A DNA stretch of 64,000 nt from SZUA-35 sp965530755 (GTDB lineage: Bacteria > Actinomycetota > Acidimicrobiia > Acidimicrobiales > SZUA-35), in the NCBI GenBank assembly GCA_965530755.1, contig CBESNA010000019.1:1-64000 (forward strand). The letters run 5' to 3'. A program made the translations under genes and the position numbers. Position 1 is the first letter of the stretch. The number at the start of each line of letters is the position of its first letter. This document shows positions 44,642 through 54,470 of the stretch, piece by piece. A model generated the notes under the pieces. It was given only the letters and a program-made list of their open reading frames with translations. It was not told the DNA's origin and did not search any database.

Positions 44642-45984
44642 CCCAGGTCTGGTGTGAGCTCGCGCTGGTCGGCGGCCGACCGCAGGCGTCGGTCCTCATC
44701 GAAATCCTCGACGGCAGGCTCGCGTCGATCGAGGTAGGTGTCGACTCTGCGCCGAGCGAAGCTACCCGACTCATGGGCTTCACTGTTCCCGGTCTTGCGA
44801 ATGCGCACAGCCATGCGTTCCACCGGGCTTTGCGTTCTCGCACCCAGGCGGACCGAGGAACCTTCTGGACCTGGCGCGACCTGATGTATCGCGCTGCGGC
44901 ACGGCTCGAACCGGACAGCTATCACCGCCTTGCTCGCGCCGCGTTCGCCGAAATGGCACTGGCTGGGGTCACCTGTGTGGGCGAGTTCCACTACCTCCAC
45001 CACCAGCTCGATGGCACGCCGTATCGCGATCCGAACGCGATGGGCGAGGCGTTGCTCGCCGCAGCTGCCGAGGCCGGCGTCCGCATCACGCTCCTCGATA
45101 CCCTGTACCTCCACGGCGGCCTCGGCTCAGCGGGATACGACGCTCCGGCCGGTGCCCAGCGCCGCTTCAGCGATGGGTCCGCCGACGCCTGGATCGATCG
45201 GGTCGAACGGTTACGACCGACCGCCACGCAGCGGGTCGCAGCCGCCATTCACTCGGTGCGCGCCGTTGACCCCCAATCGATGTCCCACGTCGCGGAATGG
45301 GCGACCAGCGCCGCCGCTCCGGTTCATGCCCACGTGTCCGAACAGCTCGGTGAGAACGAAGCATGCCTGGCCCACCACGGCATGACGCCAGTCGGCGTGC
45401 TTGCAGAAGCCGGCGTGCTCGGATCGAGCTTCTCGGCCGTGCACGCCACTCATGTCGACAATGTCGACACAGATCGACTCGCCACGGCAGGCTCGACCAT
45501 CGTCATGTGCCCCACCACCGAACGAGACCTCGGCGACGGGATCGGTCCAACGAGCAGCTTCGCCGCGTCGGGGATCGCGATGGCGCTCGGCTCGGATTCC
45601 CACGCAGTCATCGACCTGTTCGAGGAGGCCAGAGCGCTCGAACTCGACGAACGACTCCGCCGACGCGAGCGTGGGGTCCACTCAGCGACAGACCTCGTCG
45701 CGATGGCGTCGGTGAATGGACACCGCAGTCTCGGCTGGAACGACGCCGGAGCGATCGAGGTGGGGAATCGAGCTGATCTCGTCACGGTGGCGCTCGACTC
45801 CGCCCGCGTCGCCGGAGTTCCGCCAGCGCTCGCCGTCGAGGGGACCGTGTTCGCGGCAACGACCAGCGACATCAGCGACGTTCACATCGACGGCCAGCAC
45901 ATTGTGTCCGAGCACTGCCATGGTTCGATCGACGTCGCATCGGAACTGGCAGCCTCGATCAAGGAGCTGATGGACGATGACTGA
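44638..45984 (+). CDS. hutF: Formimidoylglutamate deiminase
   Basis: A 448-residue amidohydrolase that converts N-formimino-L-glutamate to N-formyl-L-glutamate and ammonia. The metal-binding VPGLANAHSHAFHRALRSRT near residue 55 is typical of HutF, as are GVTCVGEFHYLHHQ and the late GLGSDSHA-like segment (MALGSDSHAVID). The GTG start overlaps the deformylase stop (GTGA), and it shares eight bases with hutI. Its presence marks the deiminase branch of histidine degradation, which requires a formylglutamate hydrolase. Confidence 0.94.
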   Translation: MTQVWCELALVGGRPQASVLIEILDGRLASIEVGVDSAPSEATRLMGFTVPGLANAHSHAFHRALRSRTQADRGTFWTWRDLMYRAAARLEPDSYHRLARAAFAEMALAGVTCVGEFHYLHHQLDGTPYRDPNAMGEALLAAAAEAGVRITLLDTLYLHGGLGSAGYDAPAGAQRRFSDGSADAWIDRVERLRPTATQRVAAAIHSVRAVDPQSMSHVAEWATSAAAPVHAHVSEQLGENEACLAHHGMTPVGVLAEAGVLGSSFSAVHATHVDNVDTDRLATAGSTIVMCPTTERDLGDGIGPTSSFAASGIAMALGSDSHAVIDLFEEARALELDERLRRRERGVHSATDLVAMASVNGHRSLGWNDAGAIEVGNRADLVTVALDSARVAGVPPALAVEGTVFAATTSDISDVHIDGQHIVSEHCHGSIDVASELAASIKELMDDD

Positions 45985-47167
45985 TGCCACCAAGAACCAG
46001 TCGCTGGTGATCGACAACATCGGTTCCCTGATCACGAACGACCCGGCCCTTGGCCGCGGTCCCCTCGGCATCATGGAGAATGCCAGCGTCGTGATCGTCA
46101 ACGACCTCGTCGAGCACGTCGGCCCGGCCGGTGCGCAAGGCGACCGTCGCATCGATGCAGAGGGAGCCTGCGTCCTGCCAGGATTTGTCGACTCGCACAC
46201 TCACCTCGTCTTCGCGGGGGACCGCGCCGAGGAGTTCACCGCCCGGATGGCCGGTCGGCCGTATGACGGCGGCGGCATCAGGGTCACCACAGACGCAACG
46301 CGCAACACACCGACCGAACGACTCGATGCGCTGGTGCGTCAGCGGCTCGCCGAGGCGCATTGTGCTGGAACCACGACCATCGAGATCAAGTCCGGATACG
46401 GGCTCAACGTCGCCGATGAGGTCCGTTCGGTCGAGATCGCACGAGCCCACACGACCGAGTCGACGTTCCTCGGGGCCCATCTGCTTCCTGCCGAGTTTGC
46501 GGGCCGGGCCGACGACTACATCCATCTCGTCTGCAACGAGATGCTCGACGCGACGGCACCCCATGCGAAGTGGATCGACGCGTTCTGCGAGACCGGAGCG
46601 TTCGACGTCGACCAATCTCGCGCCGTGCTCGAAGCCGGACGCGCCGCCGGCCTCGGGCTTCGTCTTCACGGCAATCAGCTCGGCCACGGCCCAGGGGTGC
46701 AACTCGCCGTCGAATGCGGCTGCGCCTCGGTCGACCATTGCACCTACCTCGGCGACGACGACATCGCCGCACTCGCGGGCAGTGACACCGTCGCGACATT
46801 CCTACCCGCCGCGGACTTCTCGACCCGCCAGCCCTACGCCGACGCCCGCCGCGTGATCGACGCGGGCGCCACCGTCGCGCTCGCCTCCAACTGCAACCCC
46901 GGCTCGAGCTACACCACGTCGATCTCGTTCTGCATCGCTCTCGCCGTTCGCGACATGAACATGACCATCGACGAAGCGATTCAAGCCGTCACTCTCGGCG
47001 GCGCAGCGGCCCTGCGACGTACCGACGTGGGGCGCCTCACACCGGGTTGCGCCGGACACGCCGTCGTCCTCGACGCACCGACGCATCACCACCTTGCCTA
47101 TCGACCCGGTGTCCCGTTGATCCGCCAGACCATCGGCCCGCTCGCCGGACCCCTCCCGAACCCCTGA
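45977..47167 (+). CDS. hutI: Imidazolonepropionase
   Basis: A 396-residue amidohydrolase that opens imidazolone propionate to N-formimino-L-glutamate. Motifs include VLPGFVDSHTHLVFAGDRAEEF with the metal histidines, KSGYGLN with the catalytic residues, LHGNQLGHGPGVQLA and ASNCNPGSSYT. The ATG lies inside the hutF end. Together with hutH, hutU and hutF it completes the path from histidine to N-formylglutamate. Confidence 0.95.
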   Translation: MTDATKNQSLVIDNIGSLITNDPALGRGPLGIMENASVVIVNDLVEHVGPAGAQGDRRIDAEGACVLPGFVDSHTHLVFAGDRAEEFTARMAGRPYDGGGIRVTTDATRNTPTERLDALVRQRLAEAHCAGTTTIEIKSGYGLNVADEVRSVEIARAHTTESTFLGAHLLPAEFAGRADDYIHLVCNEMLDATAPHAKWIDAFCETGAFDVDQSRAVLEAGRAAGLGLRLHGNQLGHGPGVQLAVECGCASVDHCTYLGDDDIAALAGSDTVATFLPAADFSTRQPYADARRVIDAGATVALASNCNPGSSYTTSISFCIALAVRDMNMTIDEAIQAVTLGGAAALRRTDVGRLTPGCAGHAVVLDAPTHHHLAYRPGVPLIRQTIGPLAGPLPNP

Positions 47168-47204
47168 CTCAGGTACGTCAGACCAACCGACAAGGAGCAG
47201 GCAC

Positions 47205-47981
47205 ATGACAACGAAGCACCTCGACACGGTCCAGCACCCGATCACCGACGACGCATACATCGCTGCGTGTCGAGATGATCTCGACCGCAACGGCGCACTC
47301 GTGCTCCGGGGTTTTGCGAAGGCAGATGCGATCGACCGGATCGTTGCCCAGTCAGCACCGCACGAAGCCGATGCCTACTACACCGACAAGACCCACAACG
47401 TCTATCTGATGCCGATCGATCCGGAGTTCGCTGACCGCCACCCCCGCAACCGGCAGGTCGAGAGCAGCAAGGGCCTCATCGCGAACGACGAGATCGCTGA
47501 GAACTCGCCCCTCCGGGAGATCTACGAAGGCGCATCCTTCCGGTCGTTCCTGTGCGGCGTCCTAGGAATCAACGAGATCCATCCATACGCCGACAACCTG
47601 GCCTCGATCAACGTCCACTACGCAGCAGAAGGCATGGAGCTCGGCTGGCACTTCGACAACTCGTCGTTCGCCGTCACCATGCTGCTGCAGGCCGCGGAAG
47701 GCGGTGCGTACTTCGAGTACGTGCCGGCAGTTCGCGATGCCGATGCCGGCGACATGGCATTCGAACGCGTGGACACCATCCTCAACGGGGGCGAAACGAT
47801 CCAGACGCTCGAGTTCGAACCGGGCGACCTCGTGCTCTTTCGTGGGCGAAACGCCATCCATAGGGTCACTCCAACCGAGGGCGGCACGACCCGCTTGCTC
47901 GTTGTGTTCGCCTACAACGATCAACCCGGCGTCGGTCTCTCCGAGTCGGCCCTCACGACGTTCTATGGCCGCACGGCATGA
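47205..47981 (+). CDS. Free-amino-acid oxygenase-like protein of the HalD/BesD/ArpA group
   Basis: A 258-residue Fe(II)/2-oxoglutarate-type protein. The facial triad is His149 and Asp151 in ELGWHFDNSSFAVTMLLQ and His219 in GRNAIHRVTP, with Arg230 for 2-oxoglutarate. The FEYVPAVRDADAGD and PGDLVLFRG stretches resemble the BesD/HalD family, whose halogenases have Gly where this protein keeps Asp151; it should therefore hydroxylate rather than halogenate. It has its own AAGGAG ribosome site 37 bases after hutI. A histidine-like free amino acid substrate is suggested only by the neighbourhood. Confidence 0.78.
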   Translation: MTTKHLDTVQHPITDDAYIAACRDDLDRNGALVLRGFAKADAIDRIVAQSAPHEADAYYTDKTHNVYLMPIDPEFADRHPRNRQVESSKGLIANDEIAENSPLREIYEGASFRSFLCGVLGINEIHPYADNLASINVHYAAEGMELGWHFDNSSFAVTMLLQAAEGGAYFEYVPAVRDADAGDMAFERVDTILNGGETIQTLEFEPGDLVLFRGRNAIHRVTPTEGGTTRLLVVFAYNDQPGVGLSESALTTFYGRTA

Positions 47982-48002
47982 AGCGAAGGGCGACCAACAA
48001 GT

Positions 48003-48033
48003 GGGCCCGGCACTGCTGAAACAGCCCGGACCC
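48003..48033 (+). terminator. Hairpin after the hut operon
   Basis: GGGCCCGG at 48003-48010 and CCGGACCC at 48026-48033 can pair with one mismatch around a 15-base loop, 22 bases after the oxygenase stop. No T-tract follows, so the terminator role is tentative. Confidence 0.35.
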
Positions 48034-48176
48034 TGATCCTCAACCGAAAGGGGTTGACGATGAGCAGTAACAATAGGGCAGCTTCGGCGAGTCGCAACCG
48101 GCTGGTCCTGGCCGTCGAACGCTGAAGCATCGTCCTGGCGACGTGGCGATTCAGCGAATCGGGGTTGCGTCGCGAC

Positions 48177-49829
48177 TCACAAGGTGATCTCCCGGTAGTC
48201 GGGATGCCATGCCGTTTCGTCGATGCGCTCGGCCAGTTCGAGGTCGGTCAGGGGTTCCGCCAGGCCTTCGTCGATTGCAGCTCGTGCAACCGCGATCGCA
48301 ACCTCGCGGGCGACATTGCGGCTCTCGGTGATCGGAGGGAGCAGGCCGCCGTCGCTGTTTCGAGCCGCGAGGTCCCCGATGGTGGTGGCCGCCGCAGTGA
48401 ACATCGCGTCGGAGACCGCTCTGGCGTTCGTGGCGACCACGCCGAGACCGACACCGGGGAAGACATGAACGTTGTTGACTTGAGCGATCGGGATCGATCG
48501 GCCGTGCACAGTGACAGGGTCGAACGGGCTTCCCGTCCCGACGAGCGCCTTACCGCCGGTCCATTCGAGGACGTCGGATGGAATGGCTTCTGCTCTCGGG
48601 GTCGGGTTGGAAAGTGGGAGCACAATCGGACGTTCAACTCCTGCTGCTTGCGAACGGACGACGGACTCGGTGAAGATCCCGGGCTGTCCGGTCACACCGA
48701 CCAGGGCGTGCGGAGCGACCCGTTCGACGACGTCGAGCAGCTCGATCGATCCGTCGCCGTCATCGTCCCAGTCGGCCACGTCGTGCCAAGAACGCGCGTA
48801 TGGCTGCTGGAACGGTAGGAGGCCATCCATTCCATCGTGAAGGAGACCGTCTCGATCGACGAGCCAGCAACGCTCCACGGCGTCGTCGTGGGCGAGGCCG
48901 CCGGCCACCATCGCACGCACCGCTTGACTTGCGATTCCGCTGCCGGCCGAACCGGCGCCCACGATGACGAGACGCAGTTCCGTGATTGGCACATCTGCGG
49001 TCACGAGTCCGGCGACGATCGCTGCAACCGTGACGGCAGCGGTGCCCTGGATGTCATCGTTGAACGAACAGATGTGATCGCGATGACGGGCCAGCAATCG
49101 ATTCGCGTTCAGCTGAGCGAAGTCCTCCCACTGCAGCAGCACGTTGGGGAATCGTCGGTGGAGTGCGGCGACGAATGCGTCGACGAGTTCGTCGTACTCG
49201 TCGCCGCGGACTCGTGCGTGTCGCCATCCGAGGTAGAGCGGATCGGACAGGAGCGCCTCGTTGTTCGTCCCGGCATCGAGGAACACCGGAAGCGTGCGCG
49301 ACGGATCCAGACCCCCGGCGGCCGTGTACAGCGCGAGCTTCCCGACGGGGATACCCATTCCGCCGATCCCGAGATCTCCAAGGCCAAGGACCCGCTCGCC
49401 ATCGGTGACGACCACCACGTCGACCTCTCGATCGCCAACCGCGTTGGCCAGCAGTTCATCGACGCGATCGCGTTGGGGCCACGAAAGAAACAGTCCGCGC
49501 TCCCGACGGTAGATGCGAGACCACTGCTCGCAAGCCACGCCGACGGTCGGCGTGTAAACGATCGGCAACAAACCGTCGAGGTTCTGGGCGAGAAAGGCAT
49601 AGAACAGCACCGAGTTCCGGTCCTGCAATGCGCGGAGGAACACGTGACGTTCGAGATCGGTGTCCTTCGCGTCGTATTCGAAGGACACCCGCTCGAGTTG
49701 CGTCGCAAGGTTTTCGATCACCGGCGGCAGTAGCCCGTCGAGTCCGAATTGTCGACGCTCCGCCTCCGTGAACGCTGTTCCCTTGTTCACATATCGATCG
49801 GCGAGCAACGAACGACCAGAGATCATCAT
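48177..49829 (-). CDS. NAD-type malic enzyme
   Basis: A 550-residue malic enzyme of the large class, decarboxylating malate to pyruvate. Signatures are RNSVLFYAFLAQNLDGLLPIVYTPTVGVACEQ, VVVTDGERVLGLGDLGIGGMGIPVGKLALY, the metal site WEDFAQLNANRLL with FNDDIQGTAAV, and the second nucleotide fold LVIVGAGSAGSGIA. It stands alone on the minus strand. Coenzyme preference (NAD versus NADP) cannot be settled by eye. Confidence 0.94.
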   Translation of the reverse strand: MMISGRSLLADRYVNKGTAFTEAERRQFGLDGLLPPVIENLATQLERVSFEYDAKDTDLERHVFLRALQDRNSVLFYAFLAQNLDGLLPIVYTPTVGVACEQWSRIYRRERGLFLSWPQRDRVDELLANAVGDREVDVVVVTDGERVLGLGDLGIGGMGIPVGKLALYTAAGGLDPSRTLPVFLDAGTNNEALLSDPLYLGWRHARVRGDEYDELVDAFVAALHRRFPNVLLQWEDFAQLNANRLLARHRDHICSFNDDIQGTAAVTVAAIVAGLVTADVPITELRLVIVGAGSAGSGIASQAVRAMVAGGLAHDDAVERCWLVDRDGLLHDGMDGLLPFQQPYARSWHDVADWDDDGDGSIELLDVVERVAPHALVGVTGQPGIFTESVVRSQAAGVERPIVLPLSNPTPRAEAIPSDVLEWTGGKALVGTGSPFDPVTVHGRSIPIAQVNNVHVFPGVGLGVVATNARAVSDAMFTAAATTIGDLAARNSDGGLLPPITESRNVAREVAIAVARAAIDEGLAEPLTDLELAERIDETAWHPDYREITL

Positions 49830-49894
49830 GGTCGAACCGTACCGAAGACGAACGATGCCACGCAGCGTCGCTCATCCCTCAAACGGCTGCAGCG

Positions 49895-51052
49895 CTATCG
49901 GCGCCGAGGTGAGGAAATGGACGCGGCAAGGTGATCTGGGACGTTGAATCGAGGCCGCTCGCCGGCCCGATAGTGCACGACGAAGCCCTCGAGGATCCTG
50001 ATGGAGATCCAACGGGCGATACCACGCGCCATGCGGCTGTCTTTCAAATACTTGGACGCCAATCGAGTTTCCACGGCGAAGAGCTTGACGAGCAGCCGCG
50101 AGGATCGAGCATCTCCGACCCCGAGCATGTTCGCCGTTTCGTCACCGATGAACAATCGGGTCATGGCCGATGACACTCCGTGCAGCCGAGAGATGGGAAT
50201 GAACGAGTTCACCAACTCGATGAGGCTCGCGGTGAGATGAGTCCCCGCGTCGGACGGCTTCTCATTTCGAGATCGGATGAGTACTTCGAGTTCGTCCATC
50301 TCGGCCCGGTCGAGCGGCAAGAGGTCGGGATCGATGCCGAGGAGACTGCCAACGACGTTCCACAAATGGCAGTAGTCCTCCGCCCCCTGCTCGTCGTATT
50401 CGATGCCGAGTTGGTCGAGAACATGGATCAGCGAGGAACTGAACGACAACATGGCGCCGAGCATGTGCTCCTGATTGATCGGTGCACCCCAGGCGTCGTC
50501 CCACCGGGGCCAGACGTCTGGGTCGCTGGTTTTCGGGACCTTCCCGTGGGGGCTCACGACCATGTGGCGAACGCCGGCGTGCATCAGTCGTACTCGGCGA
50601 GCTGTTTCGTAACCGGCCGCACCGGGCTCGAGACCGGCGGGAGCCGTGACATCAAGAAGGAACTGCGCTGATTCGAGCACCCGTCGCTTGGCGTCGGTCT
50701 CGAGCCGGGCGGTCAAGGCCAGAACCTGTGCTCCATCGTGCGATGCGTAGGCCAGAGGAAGCGAGGAGAGGAACAGACCGAGGCCGAGTTCGACGCCCCA
50801 CTCGGCAAAGAACTGAACACCTCTGTCCAAACGATCGCTATCGGCGAAGTCTGGAAGCTCCGGCCGTCGTGCGAGCCAAGCAGCAACGTGCGGATCCGAC
50901 GCGTCGCCAGTGACATGGCTCACGGCCAGAATGGACTTGAACAGTTCGTGCGGATCTCGATCGAGGTATTCATCGGCGAGGGCGTCAGCCTCGGGGTCCG
51001 AGCGTTGTCGAAGTTTGTCCAGTAGCGCTGCATCGATCGTCTGCACGTTCAT
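49895..51052 (-). CDS. DUF2236/MpaB-family (Lcp-like) heme protein
   Basis: A 385-residue helical protein of the DUF2236 family, which includes the rubber-cleaving b-type heme oxygenase Lcp and fungal MpaB. The RRVRLMHAGVRHMV stretch near residue 155 holds the conserved Arg/His cluster next to the heme, and INQEHMLGAMLSFS and YCHLWNVVGSLLGI are further family segments. No signal peptide is seen, unlike secreted Lcp, so it should act inside the cell. It is divergent from the cyclase-ATPase operon across a 97-base gap, suggesting shared control. Confidence 0.83.
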   Translation of the reverse strand: MNVQTIDAALLDKLRQRSDPEADALADEYLDRDPHELFKSILAVSHVTGDASDPHVAAWLARRPELPDFADSDRLDRGVQFFAEWGVELGLGLFLSSLPLAYASHDGAQVLALTARLETDAKRRVLESAQFLLDVTAPAGLEPGAAGYETARRVRLMHAGVRHMVVSPHGKVPKTSDPDVWPRWDDAWGAPINQEHMLGAMLSFSSSLIHVLDQLGIEYDEQGAEDYCHLWNVVGSLLGIDPDLLPLDRAEMDELEVLIRSRNEKPSDAGTHLTASLIELVNSFIPISRLHGVSSAMTRLFIGDETANMLGVGDARSSRLLVKLFAVETRLASKYLKDSRMARGIARWISIRILEGFVVHYRAGERPRFNVPDHLAASISSPRRR

Positions 51053-51149
51053 CCTCCCGGCGCCCTCCTACCGACAGATTGATATCAGCTACGGTGGCGC
51101 GACTCCAGCGAGTGGGGTCGGCACGATCACGAGGGAGGGGGAACGAAGG

Positions 51150-54100
51150 TTGACCGTTGACGCGTGGAGCGACATGGCAACCGTGCTCCCAACCGGCGTT
51201 CTGACGTTCCTGTTCACCGATGTCGTCGATTCGACGGCCATGTGGGAGAAGGCGCCCGATCTCATGGAGGCCGCCCTCGCGCGCCATGACGCGATCATCG
51301 AGAAGGCCGTGCTCGACCATGGCGGTCTCTTGCTCAAGCACAAGGGAGAAGGGGACAGCACGTTTTGCGTGTTCGTCTCGGCTGCGGATGCTGTGGCGGG
51401 GGCGGTCTCTGCCCGACGAGCCCTGACGCAGGAACCGTGGCACGAGCGTGCCCGCATCACAGTCCGGATGGGCCTGCACAGCGGAGAATCCATTCTGCGA
51501 GGGCGAGATTATTTCGGACGCACCATCAACCGGGCTGCCCGGGTTCGCGCTGTTGCCGTCGGAGATCAGATCGTTCTGAGCGGGGCGGCAGCGCTTCTCG
51601 CCGGATCGGGCCTTCCAGAAAGCGTGGACGTACGGTTTCTCCGCCGGGCTGTCCTGAAGGGTATTGACGGGGCCGAGGAGATCTACGAACTGGTGGATGC
51701 GCAGGTCCAGACTCCTGCCGACGACGAGGTGACCAGTCAGGTACCGCTTCCGAGTGTCTTGAGTACCGCAGTTCCCGCAGTGTTCGTCGGCAGGAGCGAT
51801 CACCTCGAGCGCATCGAACAGGCCCGCCGCCGCGCCGATGGGGGAGCCCAGCTCGTCTTGCTCGGCGGTGAACCAGGGGCCGGCAAGTCGACGCTGGCGG
51901 CAATCGCCGCGCGCTCCGCTCACGACGCCGGGTACACCGTGCTGTTCGGATCGTGCTCCGAGCGGACGGAAACCTTGTTCGAACCGTTCCGGCACATGCT
52001 CGAGCACTACGTGCGAGCAGCACCTCGTGATCTGCTGGCAGATCACGTCTCAGCCCACGGTGGCGAGGTCGGGCGTCTCACCTCGGCGTTGCGGACCCGG
52101 ATGGGTGACATCTCGCCGGTCGAACAGCTCGACCCCGAGACCACGCGCTCGCTGCTGGAGGACGCGATCATCGACCTTCTCGAACGTGTTGCCTCCTGCG
52201 GGCCGCTCATGTTGGTGTTCGACGATCTGCAATGGGCTGACGCAACGAGCTTGGCGCTGCTCAGCCGACTGAATGGGACGGGCGCGAGCATGACCGTGGT
52301 CTGCACCTATCGATCTGCCGAGGCACCTCATCTCGCCGCACTGCGATCGGGCCGATCACTGAACGGGACCACCGACGATCTTCACGTGACGGGTCTGTCG
52401 AATGGCGAGGTGCTCGAACTGCTCGAAACGTACGCCGGGCGAGGTCTCGGGCAGACAGGCATCGAGGTCGCTGCCTATTTGTCTGAACAGACGGGCGGCA
52501 ACCCGTTCTTTCTCGCGCAGCTCCTCCGCCATTTCGTCGAGACCGGCCTGCTCACATCCGATAGCGAGGCTGGTTGGGTGATCGGCAAGGACCTCCAGGA
52601 CGTCTCGACCCCTGGCACGGTGACTGCCGTGGTCGGCCAGCGACTCGAGCGGCTCGGCACGGAGGCGGCAAGAATTCTGGAAGTTGCTTCAGTGGTGGGT
52701 CAGCGTTTCGACTCGCGGTTGGTGGCGCACGTCCTGACGGCAGACGAACTCGATGTGGTCGATGCCATCGAAGCAGCGATCACCGCGTCCCTCGTCCGCG
52801 AGATCGACGTCGACACCTTCGAGTTCTCGCACGCCCTCGTTCGTGATTCGCTGTACGACGGACTCGGCCATACGCGTCGAGCCCTCCGGCACGAGCAATG
52901 CGGGCGGGCCATGGAGGAACTCTACGGAAAGGCAGTATCGGCTTCGGGTGTGGCATCGCACTGCCTGCGATCGAACTCCCGCGACAACGATCGCCTCGTT
53001 CGATGGGCTCGCCTGGCGGGTCGGAATGCCCTCGATGATCTGTCTCCTGAGGATGCACTCCAGTGGTTCGGTCATGCGCTCGAAGCTCTCGATTCAGATC
53101 GATCCGCGGAGCGCCTCGAGCTCCTGATCGACATCGCGCCCGCCCAGCGTTGGGTCGACAGTGATGTGTTCCGAACCACGATGCTCGAGGCCGGAGAGCT
53201 CGCCGAACAGCTTGCTGACGAGGCGGCCTTCGTTCGAGTCGTGCTGGCAAACAACCGAGGCGGTGCGAGTCGATCGGGAGCTGTCGACGAGGCTCGTGTT
53301 GCGTCGATTGAAAGAGCGTTGGAGATCGTCGGGTCAGAGGTCTCGCCTGACCGCGCCCGGTTGTTGGGCACGCTGGCCATCGAACTCTCCCAGCGTGACG
53401 ACCCTGACTTGGTCAACGCGATTGCTCTGGAGGCCGTCGAGTGCGCTGAGCAAGCAGATGATGAGGTCGCACTCTTGACGGTCCTGCTCCACACCACCGA
53501 GGCGACCCGCATTCCGGCCACCTTTGACCAGCGAATGGCAGACGGTGAGCGGGTGCTCGACCTGGCGGTCCGCGTCGGTGACCCGCGGCTCCGGGGACTT
53601 GCTGCGGTTCGCGACGTTCGGTTGAAGATCGAGGCGGCAGCCTTCGATGAGGTCGGCCCTTCCATGGCGGTCATCGAAGAGTTCGGCCACCTCGACCCGT
53701 ACGTCGGGCAGAATCTGCTCAGCCTGCGAGCAGTGCTGGCCCACGTCAATGGTGACACCGAAGCCGCTCTCGGACATGCCGCCGCGGCGCGCGAGGCGAT
53801 GCGGGGCGAAGTCGATGGGGAGGCGGTCTACATGGCGACCACCTCATTCGTCCTCTGGGACAGAGGCCAACTTGGATCGCTTCTCCCGACGATTGAAGCG
53901 ACCGTCCGCCGCTACCCGGCGGTCACCGGATTCCAGGCGGTGCTGGCCGCTGCGTATTGTGACGTGGACGACTTCGATTCGGCATCACAGATCCTTTCCC
54001 AGTCGACATCGAATGGCTTTGCCGACCATTCGATGAACCCGCTCTGGATGTTGACCATGTCGATGTTCGCCAGCGTGTGTATCGACGTCGGCGACGTGCA

Positions 54101-54470
54101 AGCGGCCACGATGATCTACGACCTGCTCGATCCATTTCGAGGGCGGGCCAACAGCGCGGTTGTGGCCTTCAACGGCCTCGTCAGTGAGAGTTTGGCCGGC
54201 CTCGCTCTCGTCGCCGGGAACCTCCCCCAGGCCGAGCGTGATGCAGTGGAGGCTTTGGCGCAGGCCGAGAAAGTCGGCGCCCCCATCTCCGCTGTGCGAA
54301 CTCGCCTCATCCAGTGCCGGGTTCTGGTCGATCGAGGTGGAGCGGAAGACCTCGACCGGGCGATCGTTCTCGCCCACCGGGTCGCCGAAGACGCGAGCGA
54401 GTTCAGCCTTGCGACGGTGCACCGAAGAGCGGAGGAGCTGATGACCTCGCTGCGAACGGCGGCCTCATGA
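51150..54470 (+). CDS. Class III adenylate/guanylate cyclase fused to an AAA ATPase and helical repeats
   Basis: A protein of about 1106 residues. Residues 18-190 are a class III nucleotide cyclase with metal aspartates in TFLFTDVVDST and HKGEGDSTFCVF and the NRAARVRAVAVGDQIVLSG end. Residues about 210-560 form an AAA_16 ATPase (FVGRSDHLERIEQARRR, Walker A GGEPGAGKST, Walker B MLVFDDLQWAD). The rest is TPR-like helices. The family is common in actinobacteria as large signalling proteins. A purine-rich ribosome site favours the TTG at 51150; an ATG at 51174 is possible. It overlaps the next gene by ATGA and heads a four-gene operon. Confidence 0.88.
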   Translation: MTVDAWSDMATVLPTGVLTFLFTDVVDSTAMWEKAPDLMEAALARHDAIIEKAVLDHGGLLLKHKGEGDSTFCVFVSAADAVAGAVSARRALTQEPWHERARITVRMGLHSGESILRGRDYFGRTINRAARVRAVAVGDQIVLSGAAALLAGSGLPESVDVRFLRRAVLKGIDGAEEIYELVDAQVQTPADDEVTSQVPLPSVLSTAVPAVFVGRSDHLERIEQARRRADGGAQLVLLGGEPGAGKSTLAAIAARSAHDAGYTVLFGSCSERTETLFEPFRHMLEHYVRAAPRDLLADHVSAHGGEVGRLTSALRTRMGDISPVEQLDPETTRSLLEDAIIDLLERVASCGPLMLVFDDLQWADATSLALLSRLNGTGASMTVVCTYRSAEAPHLAALRSGRSLNGTTDDLHVTGLSNGEVLELLETYAGRGLGQTGIEVAAYLSEQTGGNPFFLAQLLRHFVETGLLTSDSEAGWVIGKDLQDVSTPGTVTAVVGQRLERLGTEAARILEVASVVGQRFDSRLVAHVLTADELDVVDAIEAAITASLVREIDVDTFEFSHALVRDSLYDGLGHTRRALRHEQCGRAMEELYGKAVSASGVASHCLRSNSRDNDRLVRWARLAGRNALDDLSPEDALQWFGHALEALDSDRSAERLELLIDIAPAQRWVDSDVFRTTMLEAGELAEQLADEAAFVRVVLANNRGGASRSGAVDEARVASIERALEIVGSEVSPDRARLLGTLAIELSQRDDPDLVNAIALEAVECAEQADDEVALLTVLLHTTEATRIPATFDQRMADGERVLDLAVRVGDPRLRGLAAVRDVRLKIEAAAFDEVGPSMAVIEEFGHLDPYVGQNLLSLRAVLAHVNGDTEAALGHAAAAREAMRGEVDGEAVYMATTSFVLWDRGQLGSLLPTIEATVRRYPAVTGFQAVLAAAYCDVDDFDSASQILSQSTSNGFADHSMNPLWMLTMSMFASVCIDVGDVQAATMIYDLLDPFRGRANSAVVAFNGLVSESLAGLALVAGNLPQAERDAVEALAQAEKVGAPISAVRTRLIQCRVLVDRGGAEDLDRAIVLAHRVAEDASEFSLATVHRRAEELMTSLRTAAS

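Noticed and set aside
48060..48122. 20-codon frame MSSNNRAASASRN... after the hut operon
   Set aside because: A purine-rich stretch precedes the ATG, but the product is very short and has no recognised leader-peptide features; it may be chance.
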